Source: an uncultured Bacteroidales bacterium
GTDB lineage: Bacteria; Bacteroidota; Bacteroidia; Bacteroidales; P3
DNA length: 64,000 nt
Assembly (NCBI GenBank): GCA_944320415.1
Contig: CALUHJ010000004.1
Coordinates: 1 to 64,000, forward strand
Reading direction: 5' to 3'
The notes under the pieces were generated by a model, which was given only the letters and a program-made list of their open reading frames with translations, was not told the DNA's origin and did not search any database. Position numbers and translations under genes: made by a program. Below, piece by piece: positions 34,161 through 42,900 of the stretch (its first letter is position 1; every line of letters starts with the position of its first letter).

Positions 34161-36211
34161 AATACACTGAAAACGACAAAAGATTCAACCGGTATTGCGT
34201 AACTACGGCTTTGCCATACGCCAACGGACCTGTACACATAGGACATCTTGCCGGCGTTTACGTTCCTGCCGACATATACGTCAGGTATCTGAGACAAATG
34301 GGAGAAGACGTACTGTTTATAGGAGGCAGTGACGAACACGGTGTGCCAATAACCATAAAGGCTCGCAAGGAAGGCGTGAACCCTCAGCAGATAGTTGACC
34401 GTTACCACAGCATAATCAAAGACTCATTTGAACAGTTCGGCATATCGTTCGACATATATTCAAGGACAAGTTCGGAAATACATTCGAAAACGGCGTCGGA
34501 GTTTTTCCGCAAACTGTATGAAAACTCGAAACTTGTTGAGAAAACGACACAACAATATTACGACCCTCAGGAGAAAGTGTTCCTTGCAGACAGATATATC
34601 ATGGGAACGTGTCCTCACTGCGGCAACGAGAAAGCATACGGAGATCAATGTGAAGCATGCGGAACATCCCTGTCGGCAACCGACCTGATAAATCCAAAAT
34701 CAACCATTTCCGGAGCGGAACCGGTACTGAAAGAAACCAAACACTGGTATCTTCCTCTTGGAGACTATGAAGACTTTTTGAAACAATGGATTCTCGAAGG
34801 GCATAAGGAATGGAAGCCGAACGTGTACGGACAATGCAAAAGCTGGATTGAGCAGGGATTACAGGAAAGAGCAGTTACAAGAGATTTGGACTGGGGAGTA
34901 CAAGTGCCGGTAGAAGGTGCCGAAGGCAAGGTGCTGTACGTATGGTTTGACGCTCCGATAGGATACATATCCAACACCAAGGAACTTAAACCGGACGACT
35001 GGGAAAAATGGTGGAAAGAAACCGATACAAAACTCGTTCACTTCATAGGAAAGGACAACATAGTATTCCATTGCATAATATTTCCTGTAATGCTCAAGGC
35101 AGAAGGCAGCTACATCCTGCCAGAAAACGTGCCGGCCAATGAATTCCTGAACCTGGAAGGCGACAAGATTTCCACCTCGCGCAACTGGGCCGTATGGCTT
35201 CACGAATATCTCAGGGATTTCCCTGACAAACAGGACGTATTGCGCTATGTATTGTGCGCCAATGCCCCAGAAACAAAAGACAATGACTTCACATGGAAGG
35301 ATTTCCAGACTCACAACAATTCCGAACTTGTCGCAATACTCGGAAACTTCGTAAACAGAACGATAGTGCTTACACACAAATATTTCGGAGGCCAGGTTCC
35401 CAATATCGGCATATTGAACGACTCGGACAGACAAATGGTTGAACAGATGTCTCAATACCCTCAAAAAATCGGCAGGTCAATAGAGCAGTACCGATTCCGA
35501 GAAGCTTTGAGCGAAATGATGAACCTCGCCCGCCTTGGCAACAAATACCTCACGGAAAACGAACCATGGAAAACGATAAAGACCGACAAGGAAAGAACGG
35601 CAACGGTATTGAATCTCTCGCTTCAAATATGTGCCGCTCTTGCAGTGATGATGGAACCGTTCCTGCCTTTTACTGCAAAGAAACTGTACAGGATGCTCAA
35701 CTTCGCTCCGGTTGCATGGTACGAATCCGGCAGAACGGACCTTTTGGGTGAAGGTCATGCGGTCAATCCTGCCCAACTGCTGTTCGAACTTATAGATGAC
35801 AAACAAATAGAACAGCAGACTGAGAAACTGCAACAGACCAAAAAGACCAACAGCATAGACTCAGCCGAGACAGAACCACAAAAGGAAAGCATAAAATACG
35901 AACAATTCGCACAAATGGACATAAGGGTGGGCACCATAGTTGAAGCGGAAAAGGTGGCAAAGACAAAAAAACTGCTGAAACTGACCGTAGATACCGGCAT
36001 AGACAAAAGGACGATAGTGAGCGGAATTGCAGAATACTACAAGCCCGAAGAGATAACAGGCCGACAGGTATCGGTTCTTGTCAACCTCGAACCAAAGAAC
36101 CTCAAAGGCATTGAAAGCAGGGGAATGATACTTATGGCCGAAAATCCGGACGGAACATTGAGTTTTGTTTCGCCGGACAAATCATTGAAAAACGGCAGCA
36201 AGATAAGTTAA
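34157..36211 (+). CDS. metG: Methionine-tRNA ligase with C-terminal tRNA-binding domain
   Basis: The 684-residue enzyme has [13 protein letters not shown] (HIGH at 27-30), a zinc knuckle [17 protein letters not shown], the variant KMSKS loop [15 protein letters not shown], and a C-terminal EMAPII-like tRNA-binding domain from about 575 ([37 protein letters not shown]). KISTS in place of KMSKS is usual in this phylum. It overlaps the GT2 gene and precedes an ABC exporter by 12 bases. Confidence 0.96.
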   Translation: MKYTENDKRFNRYCVTTALPYANGPVHIGHLAGVYVPADIYVRYLRQMGEDVLFIGGSDEHGVPITIKARKEGVNPQQIVDRYHSIIKDSFEQFGISFDIYSRTSSEIHSKTASEFFRKLYENSKLVEKTTQQYYDPQEKVFLADRYIMGTCPHCGNEKAYGDQCEACGTSLSATDLINPKSTISGAEPVLKETKHWYLPLGDYEDFLKQWILEGHKEWKPNVYGQCKSWIEQGLQERAVTRDLDWGVQVPVEGAEGKVLYVWFDAPIGYISNTKELKPDDWEKWWKETDTKLVHFIGKDNIVFHCIIFPVMLKAEGSYILPENVPANEFLNLEGDKISTSRNWAVWLHEYLRDFPDKQDVLRYVLCANAPETKDNDFTWKDFQTHNNSELVAILGNFVNRTIVLTHKYFGGQVPNIGILNDSDRQMVEQMSQYPQKIGRSIEQYRFREALSEMMNLARLGNKYLTENEPWKTIKTDKERTATVLNLSLQICAALAVMMEPFLPFTAKKLYRMLNFAPVAWYESGRTDLLGEGHAVNPAQLLFELIDDKQIEQQTEKLQQTKKTNSIDSAETEPQKESIKYEQFAQMDIRVGTIVEAEKVAKTKKLLKLTVDTGIDKRTIVSGIAEYYKPEEITGRQVSVLVNLEPKNLKGIESRGMILMAENPDGTLSFVSPDKSLKNGSKIS

Positions 36212-36223
36212 CGGACAAAAGCG

Positions 36224-37135
36224 ATGACCATTTTAGAAACAAAAGAAGTATCCAAAACATACGCAGCCCACAAAGCATTGGACAAAGTATCCGTATGTGT
36301 GGAGCAGGGAGATGTCTTCGGACTGCTTGGACCGAACGGTGCGGGAAAGACAACCCTGATAAGGATGATAAACCAGATAACCGCTCCTGATGAAGGAGAA
36401 ATATTCTTCTGCGGCAACAGACTGAGAGCACAGGATGTGCATCATATAGGTTACCTGCCCGAAGAAAGAGGTCTGTACAAGAAAATGAAGGTGGGGGAAC
36501 AGGCCGTTTATCTTGCACAGCTCAAAGGCATGGATACAAAAACGGCAAAGGAAAAACTGAAGGAATGGTTCACCAGATTCGACATAATGAACTGGTGGGA
36601 CAAGAAAGTGGAAGAACTGTCCAAGGGAATGGCCCAGAAGGTTCAGTTCATCACAACCGTACTTCACGAACCAAAACTGTTGATTTTCGACGAACCATTC
36701 AGCGGTTTCGATCCACTGAATGCCAACCTGCTCAAGGAGGAAATACTGAACCTGAGAGACAAAGGGGCAAGCATTATATTCTCCACCCACAACATGTCAT
36801 CGGTAGAGGAGATATGCGACAAGATTGCACTGATAAACAAATCCAAAAAGATATTGGACGGAAGCGTAAAGGAAATAAAGCAAAGGTTCAAAAAGAATCT
36901 GTATGAGCTGGTTCTTCCGAAGGAAGCAGCAATAGAGGACATGCTGGTGGAGGGTTGTTATTTGCAAGACAAGCTCAGGGCAGGCGACACCCTCGTGGTC
37001 AAACTGTCAATCGACAAAGGCAGGAATGCCGAACTGTTAAGCAATATCCTGAAGACTACGGATATAATATCATACAGGGAACTGCTGCCTTCAATGAATG
37101 AAATATTTATACAGACAGTACAGGAAAATGAATAA
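36224..37135 (+). CDS. ABC transporter ATP-binding protein (NatA-like)
   Basis: The 303-residue protein has Walker A GPNGAGKTT, signature LSKGMAQKVQF, Walker B LLIFDEPFSGFDP and the H-loop STHNMSSVEEI. The C-terminal 75 residues form the extra domain of NatA-type exporter ATPases. Its stop overlaps the permease gene (start ATG at 37128), a clear exporter pair. Substrate is unknown; sodium, drugs and peptides are possible. Confidence 0.9.
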   Translation: MTILETKEVSKTYAAHKALDKVSVCVEQGDVFGLLGPNGAGKTTLIRMINQITAPDEGEIFFCGNRLRAQDVHHIGYLPEERGLYKKMKVGEQAVYLAQLKGMDTKTAKEKLKEWFTRFDIMNWWDKKVEELSKGMAQKVQFITTVLHEPKLLIFDEPFSGFDPLNANLLKEEILNLRDKGASIIFSTHNMSSVEEICDKIALINKSKKILDGSVKEIKQRFKKNLYELVLPKEAAIEDMLVEGCYLQDKLRAGDTLVVKLSIDKGRNAELLSNILKTTDIISYRELLPSMNEIFIQTVQENE

Positions 37136-38516
37136 GACAAGCATTATAATAAGACGAGAATACCTTACAAGGGTAAGGAAGAAATCATTTCTGGTAATGA
37201 CCATATTGGGTCCAATTCTGTTGTGTGCATTGTGGGCCACACCATTCTTGATTTCAAAAACGGCCCAAAAGACGGACAACATAATAGTTGTAGATACAAA
37301 TGCAATAGTCGCGGATTCAGATATAATAGTTGTGGACAATGCCGCGGATAAGAAAAAGGGCGAAAAGGTCTATCTGTTCAAGGGAAACTTCAAAAACAAG
37401 GAGAACATAAAGTTCGAATACATGGATGACATATCTCAGGCTCAGGCATTGCTCAAGGAAGGTTCATGCGACGGTGTACTGGAAATAGTGAAGACAGGAG
37501 ACAATCCGCCCATAAAGGGCTTCATGTATTACGAAGAATCGGAACCGGGGCTTTCCACCCAGGAGGAAATAAAGAAACAGATGTCCGACATATTCAAGAC
37601 CAAAATCCTCGAATATGATTACAACATGGACAAAAAGGAAATAGAGTGGATAAACAATGCGGAAATAGATTTTTACACCAAAAACATACTCACGGGAAAG
37701 GAATCGTATCAGGAAATCAAAATGGTACTCGGAGGAGTAAGCGGCTTTCTCATTTATTTTTTCGTCTTCCTTTTCGGAGCACAGGTTATGAAGAGTGTAT
37801 CGGAAGAAAAGGTCAATAGAATAGTGGAAGTGTTGGTTTCGAGTGTCAAACCCGTACAGCTTCTTATGGGAAAACTAATAGGCATAGCCCTTGTAGGTCT
37901 AACGCAGTTCTGTCTGTGGGTTGTCCTTACCTTTGCAATCCTGGGATTTGTCCGTGCGGCCGCACCGCAGATGTTTCAGCCGGTGCAACAGGAAGAAATA
38001 ACGGTCAATGAAAGAATCATAAGCGTTGACAAGATAAATGCAGCGGAAGCCGGTGACACGACAAACGAACTGATTCAAGGATTGCTATCGATAAATTACC
38101 TTACCATGATAGGCATGTTCCTGTTCTATTTCATCGCAGGCTATTTTCTTTATGCCTCATTGTTCGGAGCGGTGGGCAGCCTAATTGACGCGGACACGGA
38201 CGGTCAGCAGTTCACCCTTCCGATAACCGTTCCTCTAATCATAGCCATAGTATGCCTTCCCGCCGTTCTGGACAACCCGACAGGAAACGTGGCATTCTGG
38301 CTCTCAATCATCCCTTTCACCTCACCGGTGGTCATGATGGTGAGAATACCTTTCGGAGTGACATTCTGGGAACTGGCACTGTCGGCCTCGGTAATGCTTC
38401 TGTTCATCGCCGCTGCCGTATGGCTCGCCGCAAAAATCTACCGAACCGGCATACTCATGTACGGAAAGGAAATAAACTACAGGGAAATCTGGAAGTGGTT
38501 GAAATACAAGAACTGA
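37128..38516 (+). CDS. ABC-2 type permease (NatB-like)
   Basis: From the ATG at 37128 the product has 462 residues: one N-terminal membrane helix (about 20-42), a large extracytoplasmic domain (about 43-200), then five or six helices with GAQVMKSVSEEKVNRIVEVLVSSVKPVQLLMGKLIG, in parts, between the first and second of them. This is the arrangement of NatB-type ABC-2 permeases. The longer frame from 37098 is rejected because it lies inside the ATPase gene. A terminator follows at 38515. Confidence 0.88.
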   Translation: MNKTSIIIRREYLTRVRKKSFLVMTILGPILLCALWATPFLISKTAQKTDNIIVVDTNAIVADSDIIVVDNAADKKKGEKVYLFKGNFKNKENIKFEYMDDISQAQALLKEGSCDGVLEIVKTGDNPPIKGFMYYEESEPGLSTQEEIKKQMSDIFKTKILEYDYNMDKKEIEWINNAEIDFYTKNILTGKESYQEIKMVLGGVSGFLIYFFVFLFGAQVMKSVSEEKVNRIVEVLVSSVKPVQLLMGKLIGIALVGLTQFCLWVVLTFAILGFVRAAAPQMFQPVQQEEITVNERIISVDKINAAEAGDTTNELIQGLLSINYLTMIGMFLFYFIAGYFLYASLFGAVGSLIDADTDGQQFTLPITVPLIIAIVCLPAVLDNPTGNVAFWLSIIPFTSPVVMMVRIPFGVTFWELALSASVMLLFIAAAVWLAAKIYRTGILMYGKEINYREIWKWLKYKN

Positions 38517-38562
38517 AAAAAGGGGCAGGTGTTTTCAAATACCCCTTGCCCTTTTTTTTTCA
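38515..38562. terminator. Imperfect bidirectional terminator
   Basis: AAAAAAGGGGCAGG (38516-38529) can pair with CCTTGCCCTTTTTT (38544 onward) with bulges. It lies between the convergent permease and barrel-protein genes and has T runs in both directions. Confidence 0.65.
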
Positions 38563-38569
38563 ACCGAAA

Positions 38570-39244
38570 TTACAGTGCAAAAGTGTAACCCACACTGACG
38601 TATAACGAATTCAACTTATGGAAAGGATAGTCCGACAACTTGTCGTTCCCTCCAAATATCCTTGTCGTACCGGTATCGAAACTGTGTCTGTACACAAGAT
38701 GTATAACGGCCTTGGAATTGTCAAACTCAAACAGATTGAAAGAAAAGCCGACAGGCAGATAAAGATTGAAATCCTGGTTTGCAACGCTGTTGAACACACC
38801 GTAGGCCATCGGCTCGGTAGTTGGCGGAACAGGATTGCTGTTCGCATAGGTTATTTTGCTGCCATAAAATCCAAATCCCAAACGAAAATCCATCGAAAAC
38901 CATGACGAATGACTTTTCCAAAACTTGTAAGCGGCGTTGATTCCAATACTTGTCGACAAAATGTCGAGATTGTGTTCAAACTTTTCGAGTCCAACACTTT
39001 CCATTCCGAAGTCAAAAAAGACAGAGAATCTGTCGGTGATATTGTAACCAAGGTCATAACCAACGAAACTTGACACCACCGCATCCTTGTCGCAACCGTA
39101 GGTCTTGAAAACACTGTTATCAACATTCAAGCAGGAAATTCCAATAAAGGGATTAACCCAAACCGCTCCCTTTTGGGCAAAACCGTACTGTCCCACCATG
39201 AAAAACATCGTCGCAAGGACAATTCCAAATCTTAACCGTTTCAT
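38570..39244 (-). CDS. Small outer-membrane beta-barrel protein
   Basis: The 224-residue product from the ATG at 39244 has a signal peptide ending GQYGFAQ and a barrel of about eight strands (VWVNPFIGISCL, VSSFVGYDLGYNITDRFSVFFDFGME in parts, SIGINAAYKFW, FRLGFGFYGSKI, FNLYLPVGFSF, VIHLVYRHSF) that ends in LYVSVGYTFAL, with a C-terminal aromatic-rich strand. The family is not recognised beyond outer-membrane protein beta-barrel. Its promoter region contains a G10 tract in place of a -33 box. Confidence 0.8.
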   Translation of the reverse strand: MKRLRFGIVLATMFFMVGQYGFAQKGAVWVNPFIGISCLNVDNSVFKTYGCDKDAVVSSFVGYDLGYNITDRFSVFFDFGMESVGLEKFEHNLDILSTSIGINAAYKFWKSHSSWFSMDFRLGFGFYGSKITYANSNPVPPTTEPMAYGVFNSVANQDFNLYLPVGFSFNLFEFDNSKAVIHLVYRHSFDTGTTRIFGGNDKLSDYPFHKLNSLYVSVGYTFAL

Positions 39245-39277
39245 ATCCATAAATGTTTTTTAATTAATAATGTTCTG

Positions 39278-39314
39278 CAAACATACAAAAAATCATCGAA
39301 TATACCCCCCCCCC
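39278..39314 (-). promoter_or_regulatory. Promoter with G10 tract ahead of the barrel-protein gene
   Basis: TATGTTTG (-7) sits at 39278-39285 on the minus strand. The usual -33 site, 19 bases upstream, is occupied by a run of ten G (39305-39314). Length change of such a run would alter -33 to -7 geometry. Confidence 0.6.
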
Positions 39315-39338
39315 ATTTTTTTGACTTTTTAATAAGAA

Positions 39339-39992
39339 TTAAAGTTTTTTCGTGCATATTGCTACAAACACCTGCTCTTCTGACAGAAACAAACTGTTGA
39401 TTTGCAGTTTGTTTGAAACGGTTTCGGGACAGGTCGGAATGAAACGCCATTGTGTTTTTCCGGAATCAAATTCTAATTTACTGGAATCAAGTTCTATTTT
39501 CGTAGAATCAAATTCTGCTGAAAGGCTTTTGGGAATTACGGAAAAGGTCTTTAAATTGTCCGCTATCCCTTCACCGGTAAACTTAACGTAAGCCTCCTTC
39601 ATGGTCCAGATGCGGGTAAAGAGTTCGTCCCTGTATTTTTCGGCCGCAGAGGAAAGAAAATCGGCCTCCCTTGCATTGAAGAACCTTCGGACCAAATCCT
39701 CATTGTATCTGCGCAGACATTCAACATCTATCCCTATGGGACTGTCGTTCAATGCCAATGCGATGTGTTCTTTGGTATGGGAGAGCGAAAAGTGCAGCCC
39801 TTCATTATAAAGAAAATAAGGTTTGCCTTTCGGACCGTACGCAATCGTCGTATCGAAAGACAAACCTTTACTTTGTATCCACCAAAGGAGTTTCCTTTTT
39901 GCAAGGGCGGAGACCTGACGGGAACGGGTCAGACTGTCGTCCGACCCGAACTCCTTCTTACAATCCTCCACCCTGCAAACAATATACTCCAA
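39339..39992 (-). CDS. 4'-phosphopantetheinyl transferase
   Basis: A 217-residue Sfp-type transferase with the motifs HFSLSHTKEHIALAL, GIDVECLRRY (Mg site) and RIWTMKEAYVKFTGEG. It moves the phosphopantetheine arm from CoA to carrier proteins. Near the C-terminus is an insertion encoded by a 21-base tandem repeat (39463-39525), reading EFDSTKI-ELDSSKL-EFDSGKT. No carrier protein or synthase gene is nearby. Its start is two bases after the FKBP gene, so it shares that operon. Confidence 0.9.
   Translation of the reverse strand: MEYIVCRVEDCKKEFGSDDSLTRSRQVSALAKRKLLWWIQSKGLSFDTTIAYGPKGKPYFLYNEGLHFSLSHTKEHIALALNDSPIGIDVECLRRYNEDLVRRFFNAREADFLSSAAEKYRDELFTRIWTMKEAYVKFTGEGIADNLKTFSVIPKSLSAEFDSTKIELDSSKLEFDSGKTQWRFIPTCPETVSNKLQINSLFLSEEQVFVAICTKKL
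39463..39525. repeat. 21-base tandem repeat inside the phosphopantetheinyl transferase gene
   Basis: Three units start at 39463, 39484 and 39505 with GAATCAAATTCT / GAATCAAGTTCT / GAATCAAATTCT, each followed by a variable 9 bases. The period of 21 keeps the frame and encodes a seven-residue unit. Confidence 0.85.
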
Positions 39993-39994
39993 AT

Positions 39995-40618
39995 CTACTT
40001 GTTTATTCCCAACAACTCAACCTCGAACACCAAAGTGCTGCCTGCCGGTATGCTGCCCACGGCCTGGTCGCCGTAAGCCAAATCGGAAGGGATGAAAAAC
40101 CTGTACTTGCTTCCCACGCTCATCATCTGCAATCCTTCCGTCCAACCTGCTATCACCTGATTCAAAGGAAACGATATCGGTTCCCCTCTCTGCACCGAGG
40201 AATCGAATACATGTCCGTTCAAAAGCGTGCCGTGATAGTGTACATGAACAGTATCCGTTGCCTTAGGCTTGGGACCTTCCGCGCCTTTCAAAACCTTGTA
40301 CTGCAAACCGCTCGGCGTCTCAAATACTCCGGGTTCGTTCCTGTTCACTTTCATAAAGGCCTCCCCTTCACTCTTGGCCTGCCTGCTTTCTTCCGCAGCC
40401 TTGGCCTGTTTCTTTGCCTGCATCTCTTTCTGCCAACGCATCATGACCTCGTTCTTTTCATCTTCCGTAAGCAATCCTTCGCTCTTTCCGCCGGCCGCAT
40501 GACGCAATGCATCCAACATTATGTCGAGATCCAGGTCGTATCCTTCATGCAAAAAAGACCTTCCTATGTCCTCTCCTATTATATAGCTAACCTTTTCCCT
40601 GTCGTTTGTCAGTTTCAT
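39995..40618 (-). CDS. FKBP-type peptidyl-prolyl isomerase
   Basis: A 207-residue protein with a charged helical N-terminal half (FKBP_N-like, LTNDREKVSYIIGEDIGRSF) and a C-terminal FKBP domain from about 110 (GLQYKVLKGAEGPKPKATDTVHVHYHGTL in parts, VIAGWTEGLQMMSVGSKYRFFIP, IPAGSTLVFEVELLGI). No signal peptide is seen, so it is probably cytoplasmic, unlike the related Mip and FklB exported forms. It lies between the S46 peptidase (11-base gap) and the phosphopantetheinyl transferase (two-base gap). Confidence 0.92.
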   Translation of the reverse strand: MKLTNDREKVSYIIGEDIGRSFLHEGYDLDLDIMLDALRHAAGGKSEGLLTEDEKNEVMMRWQKEMQAKKQAKAAEESRQAKSEGEAFMKVNRNEPGVFETPSGLQYKVLKGAEGPKPKATDTVHVHYHGTLLNGHVFDSSVQRGEPISFPLNQVIAGWTEGLQMMSVGSKYRFFIPSDLAYGDQAVGSIPAGSTLVFEVELLGINK

Positions 40619-40629
40619 ATTCCTTTTCC

Positions 40630-42801
40630 TTACTTTATTATTTTCAATTCCTTTATAAGGTTCTGGGCATTTGCATACTTGTCTATTATGAAAAGTACAT
40701 ACCTTGCGTCAACGTTTATCGTTCTCTGCAATTCCGGTTCGAATGCTATGTCTCCGCTCATTGCCTCCCAGTTTCCGTCAAAGGCCAATCCGATAAGGTG
40801 TCCGTCCGCATTCAATATGGGGCTTCCGGAGTTGCCTCCCGTTATGTCGTTGTTGGAAAGGAAGCATGTTATAAGCTTTCCGTCCTTGTCGGCATAAGGA
40901 CCGTAATCCTTCTTGTTGTACAACTCCTTCAACTTGGCAGGAACTATGAATTCGTCATTGGAAGGGTCTTCCTTTTCCATAACGCCGTCCAATGTCGTCA
41001 CATAATCATAATGTATTGCATCTGCAGGATAATAATCCAACACCTGACCGTAAGTCATTCTCATGGTAAAGTTGGCATCAGGATATTGAACCAAGGAAGG
41101 ATCCATCTTCCTCAAAGCCTCGATGAACAGTTGTCTTGTCTTCTCCAGTTTTTCTCCTGCAAGGGTATATTGTTCCGATGCACTGCCAATCATGTTGTAG
41201 GCAACCATTGCCAACATATAGACAGGGTCTTTGGCCAGTTTCTTTACGTTGGCCTTTTTCATGAACTTGTCGTATCTTTCCTTGTCCGAAAAGATTGACT
41301 TCCTGAAATTCTTTTCCACCTCCTTGTCTATGTCACCCTTGTAGTTTTTGTTCAAAAAGGCCTTCAACTCTTCCGACTGTTCGGATTCAGGAATCGACTT
41401 CAACAATACGACCAAAGCCTTGAACATTTCCTTTTCAGTATTCAAATCGGTCTTTGAAAACAATTCTTCCGCCTCAGACCTTGCAACTGACAATAAAGAT
41501 TCCCTTATGGTGTCGTTTTTAGCGGCTTGTGCGGCATTGAGTATGGCTCCTGTCCTGAAAGCGGTCAACGCCGTCTTGCATGTAACCAGTCCAAGGTTTG
41601 CATACCACATGTATTTGTATGAAGGTTCTGACGCTATGGTTTTGCAGGATGTTTCAAGATCCTTAATAACGTTGCCGTATCTTTGACTGCGTGAAGCGTC
41701 CTCTTTTATCCATTGGGCCAGTCTGTCCTCTATTGCTTTCTTTTTTCCATAAACATCAAGACGTTTCAAACCCCTCAACTCACCCTTTTTGTTCTTCCAA
41801 AGATTCATGTAACCTGCATAATCGGAAGCATACTTGAGTCTGATTGCATTGTCCGTATCCATCATTTTCTTCATTACAGGAAGCAATGCTTCGCCTGCCT
41901 TTATCACCGAAGGGTCTTCAACGTTCATTGTATTGGCCACCTCATATGAGGTCATGTATCTTTCAGTCGAACCAGGATAGCCCCATATCATGGTGAAGTC
42001 TCCCTTTTCCACACCCTTTATGTTTACTGGCAAATAATGCTTTGGCTTGTAAGGAACATTATCTTTGGAATAGTCGGCAGGTTTGTTATCCTTTCCGGCG
42101 TATACTCTGAATATTGAGAAATCTCCCGTATGACGAGGCCACATCCAGTTGTCGGTATCACCTCCGAATTTTCCTATTGCGCTAGGAGGAGCTCCCACCA
42201 AACGTACGTCGGTGAAGACCTCATAGATGAACATATAGTATTCCAATCCTTCGAAGAAAGGCTTTATTTCAACCCTATAACGTCCGTCTTCGCTGTATTT
42301 CAACTGCAATTCGCTTATGTTCTTTTCTATTTCCTTGGCATACTTGCTCTTGTCCGCCTCGTCAATATGCGAACCGAGAACCTGCTTGGTCACATCGTCC
42401 ATTCTTACAAGGAACGAGACATAAAGACCGGGTATCGGAAGCTCCTCTTCCAAGGAATAAGCCCAAAAGCCGTTGGTCAAATAATCATGCTCAACCGTCG
42501 ACTGGCTTGCTATAGCATCATAACCGCAATGATGATTGGTAAACATAAGACCCTTGTCCGATACAATCTCTCCGGTACAAAACTGACCCATCTGTACGAT
42601 GGCATCCTTCAATGACGAATTGTTGAAACTGTAAAGTTGCTCGGCCGTAAGACGCAAGCCCATCTTCTGCATCGTTTCATAATTCAAATCCTTAAAAAAC
42701 ATAGGCAGCCACATACCTTCGTCAGGTGCTGCAACGGGCTTTGCAAAACTCATACCGCATGCAAAAGCCACAGCCATAAATGTAAACAAAACTTTTTTCA
42801 T
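40630..42801 (-). CDS. S46 family dipeptidyl-peptidase (DPP7/DPP11 type)
   Basis: The 723-residue protein has a signal peptide (MKKVLFTFMAVAFACGMSFA) and the S46 catalytic pattern: His in MFTNHHCGYDAI (about 91), Asp in FGGDTDNWMWPRHTGDFSIFRVY, in parts (about 224), and Ser in TGGNSGSPILNADG. Counting from that Ser, residue +18 is Gly (FDGNWEAM), the place where DPP11 (Asp/Glu specific) has Arg, so a DPP7-like preference for hydrophobic residues is more likely. These enzymes release dipeptides in the periplasm for amino-acid fermentation. Confidence 0.93.
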   Translation of the reverse strand: MKKVLFTFMAVAFACGMSFAKPVAAPDEGMWLPMFFKDLNYETMQKMGLRLTAEQLYSFNNSSLKDAIVQMGQFCTGEIVSDKGLMFTNHHCGYDAIASQSTVEHDYLTNGFWAYSLEEELPIPGLYVSFLVRMDDVTKQVLGSHIDEADKSKYAKEIEKNISELQLKYSEDGRYRVEIKPFFEGLEYYMFIYEVFTDVRLVGAPPSAIGKFGGDTDNWMWPRHTGDFSIFRVYAGKDNKPADYSKDNVPYKPKHYLPVNIKGVEKGDFTMIWGYPGSTERYMTSYEVANTMNVEDPSVIKAGEALLPVMKKMMDTDNAIRLKYASDYAGYMNLWKNKKGELRGLKRLDVYGKKKAIEDRLAQWIKEDASRSQRYGNVIKDLETSCKTIASEPSYKYMWYANLGLVTCKTALTAFRTGAILNAAQAAKNDTIRESLLSVARSEAEELFSKTDLNTEKEMFKALVVLLKSIPESEQSEELKAFLNKNYKGDIDKEVEKNFRKSIFSDKERYDKFMKKANVKKLAKDPVYMLAMVAYNMIGSASEQYTLAGEKLEKTRQLFIEALRKMDPSLVQYPDANFTMRMTYGQVLDYYPADAIHYDYVTTLDGVMEKEDPSNDEFIVPAKLKELYNKKDYGPYADKDGKLITCFLSNNDITGGNSGSPILNADGHLIGLAFDGNWEAMSGDIAFEPELQRTINVDARYVLFIIDKYANAQNLIKELKIIK

Positions 42802-42849
42802 CTCTTCTCTTTTTATTTTTATAATTTTATTTCATGTCAATAAAGCGTG

Positions 42850-42880
42850 CAAATATATGACAATTCGGCTATAATGCCAA
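42850..42880 (-). promoter_or_regulatory. Promoter of the S46 peptidase operon
   Basis: On the minus strand TTG (42878-42880) and TATATTTG (42850-42857) are 20 bases apart; the ATG is 48 bases downstream. Confidence 0.65.
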
Positions 42881-42900
42881 GTCGAAACCAAAATCCGAAA

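Noticed and set aside
39463-39525. Frameshift or assembly error at the 21-base repeat
   Set aside because: The unit is a multiple of three, the frame stays open and the units differ in sequence.
39752-40897. Plus-strand frame (381 residues) across the phosphopantetheinyl transferase, FKBP and S46 genes
   Set aside because: It runs antisense through three recognised genes and has no family resemblance.
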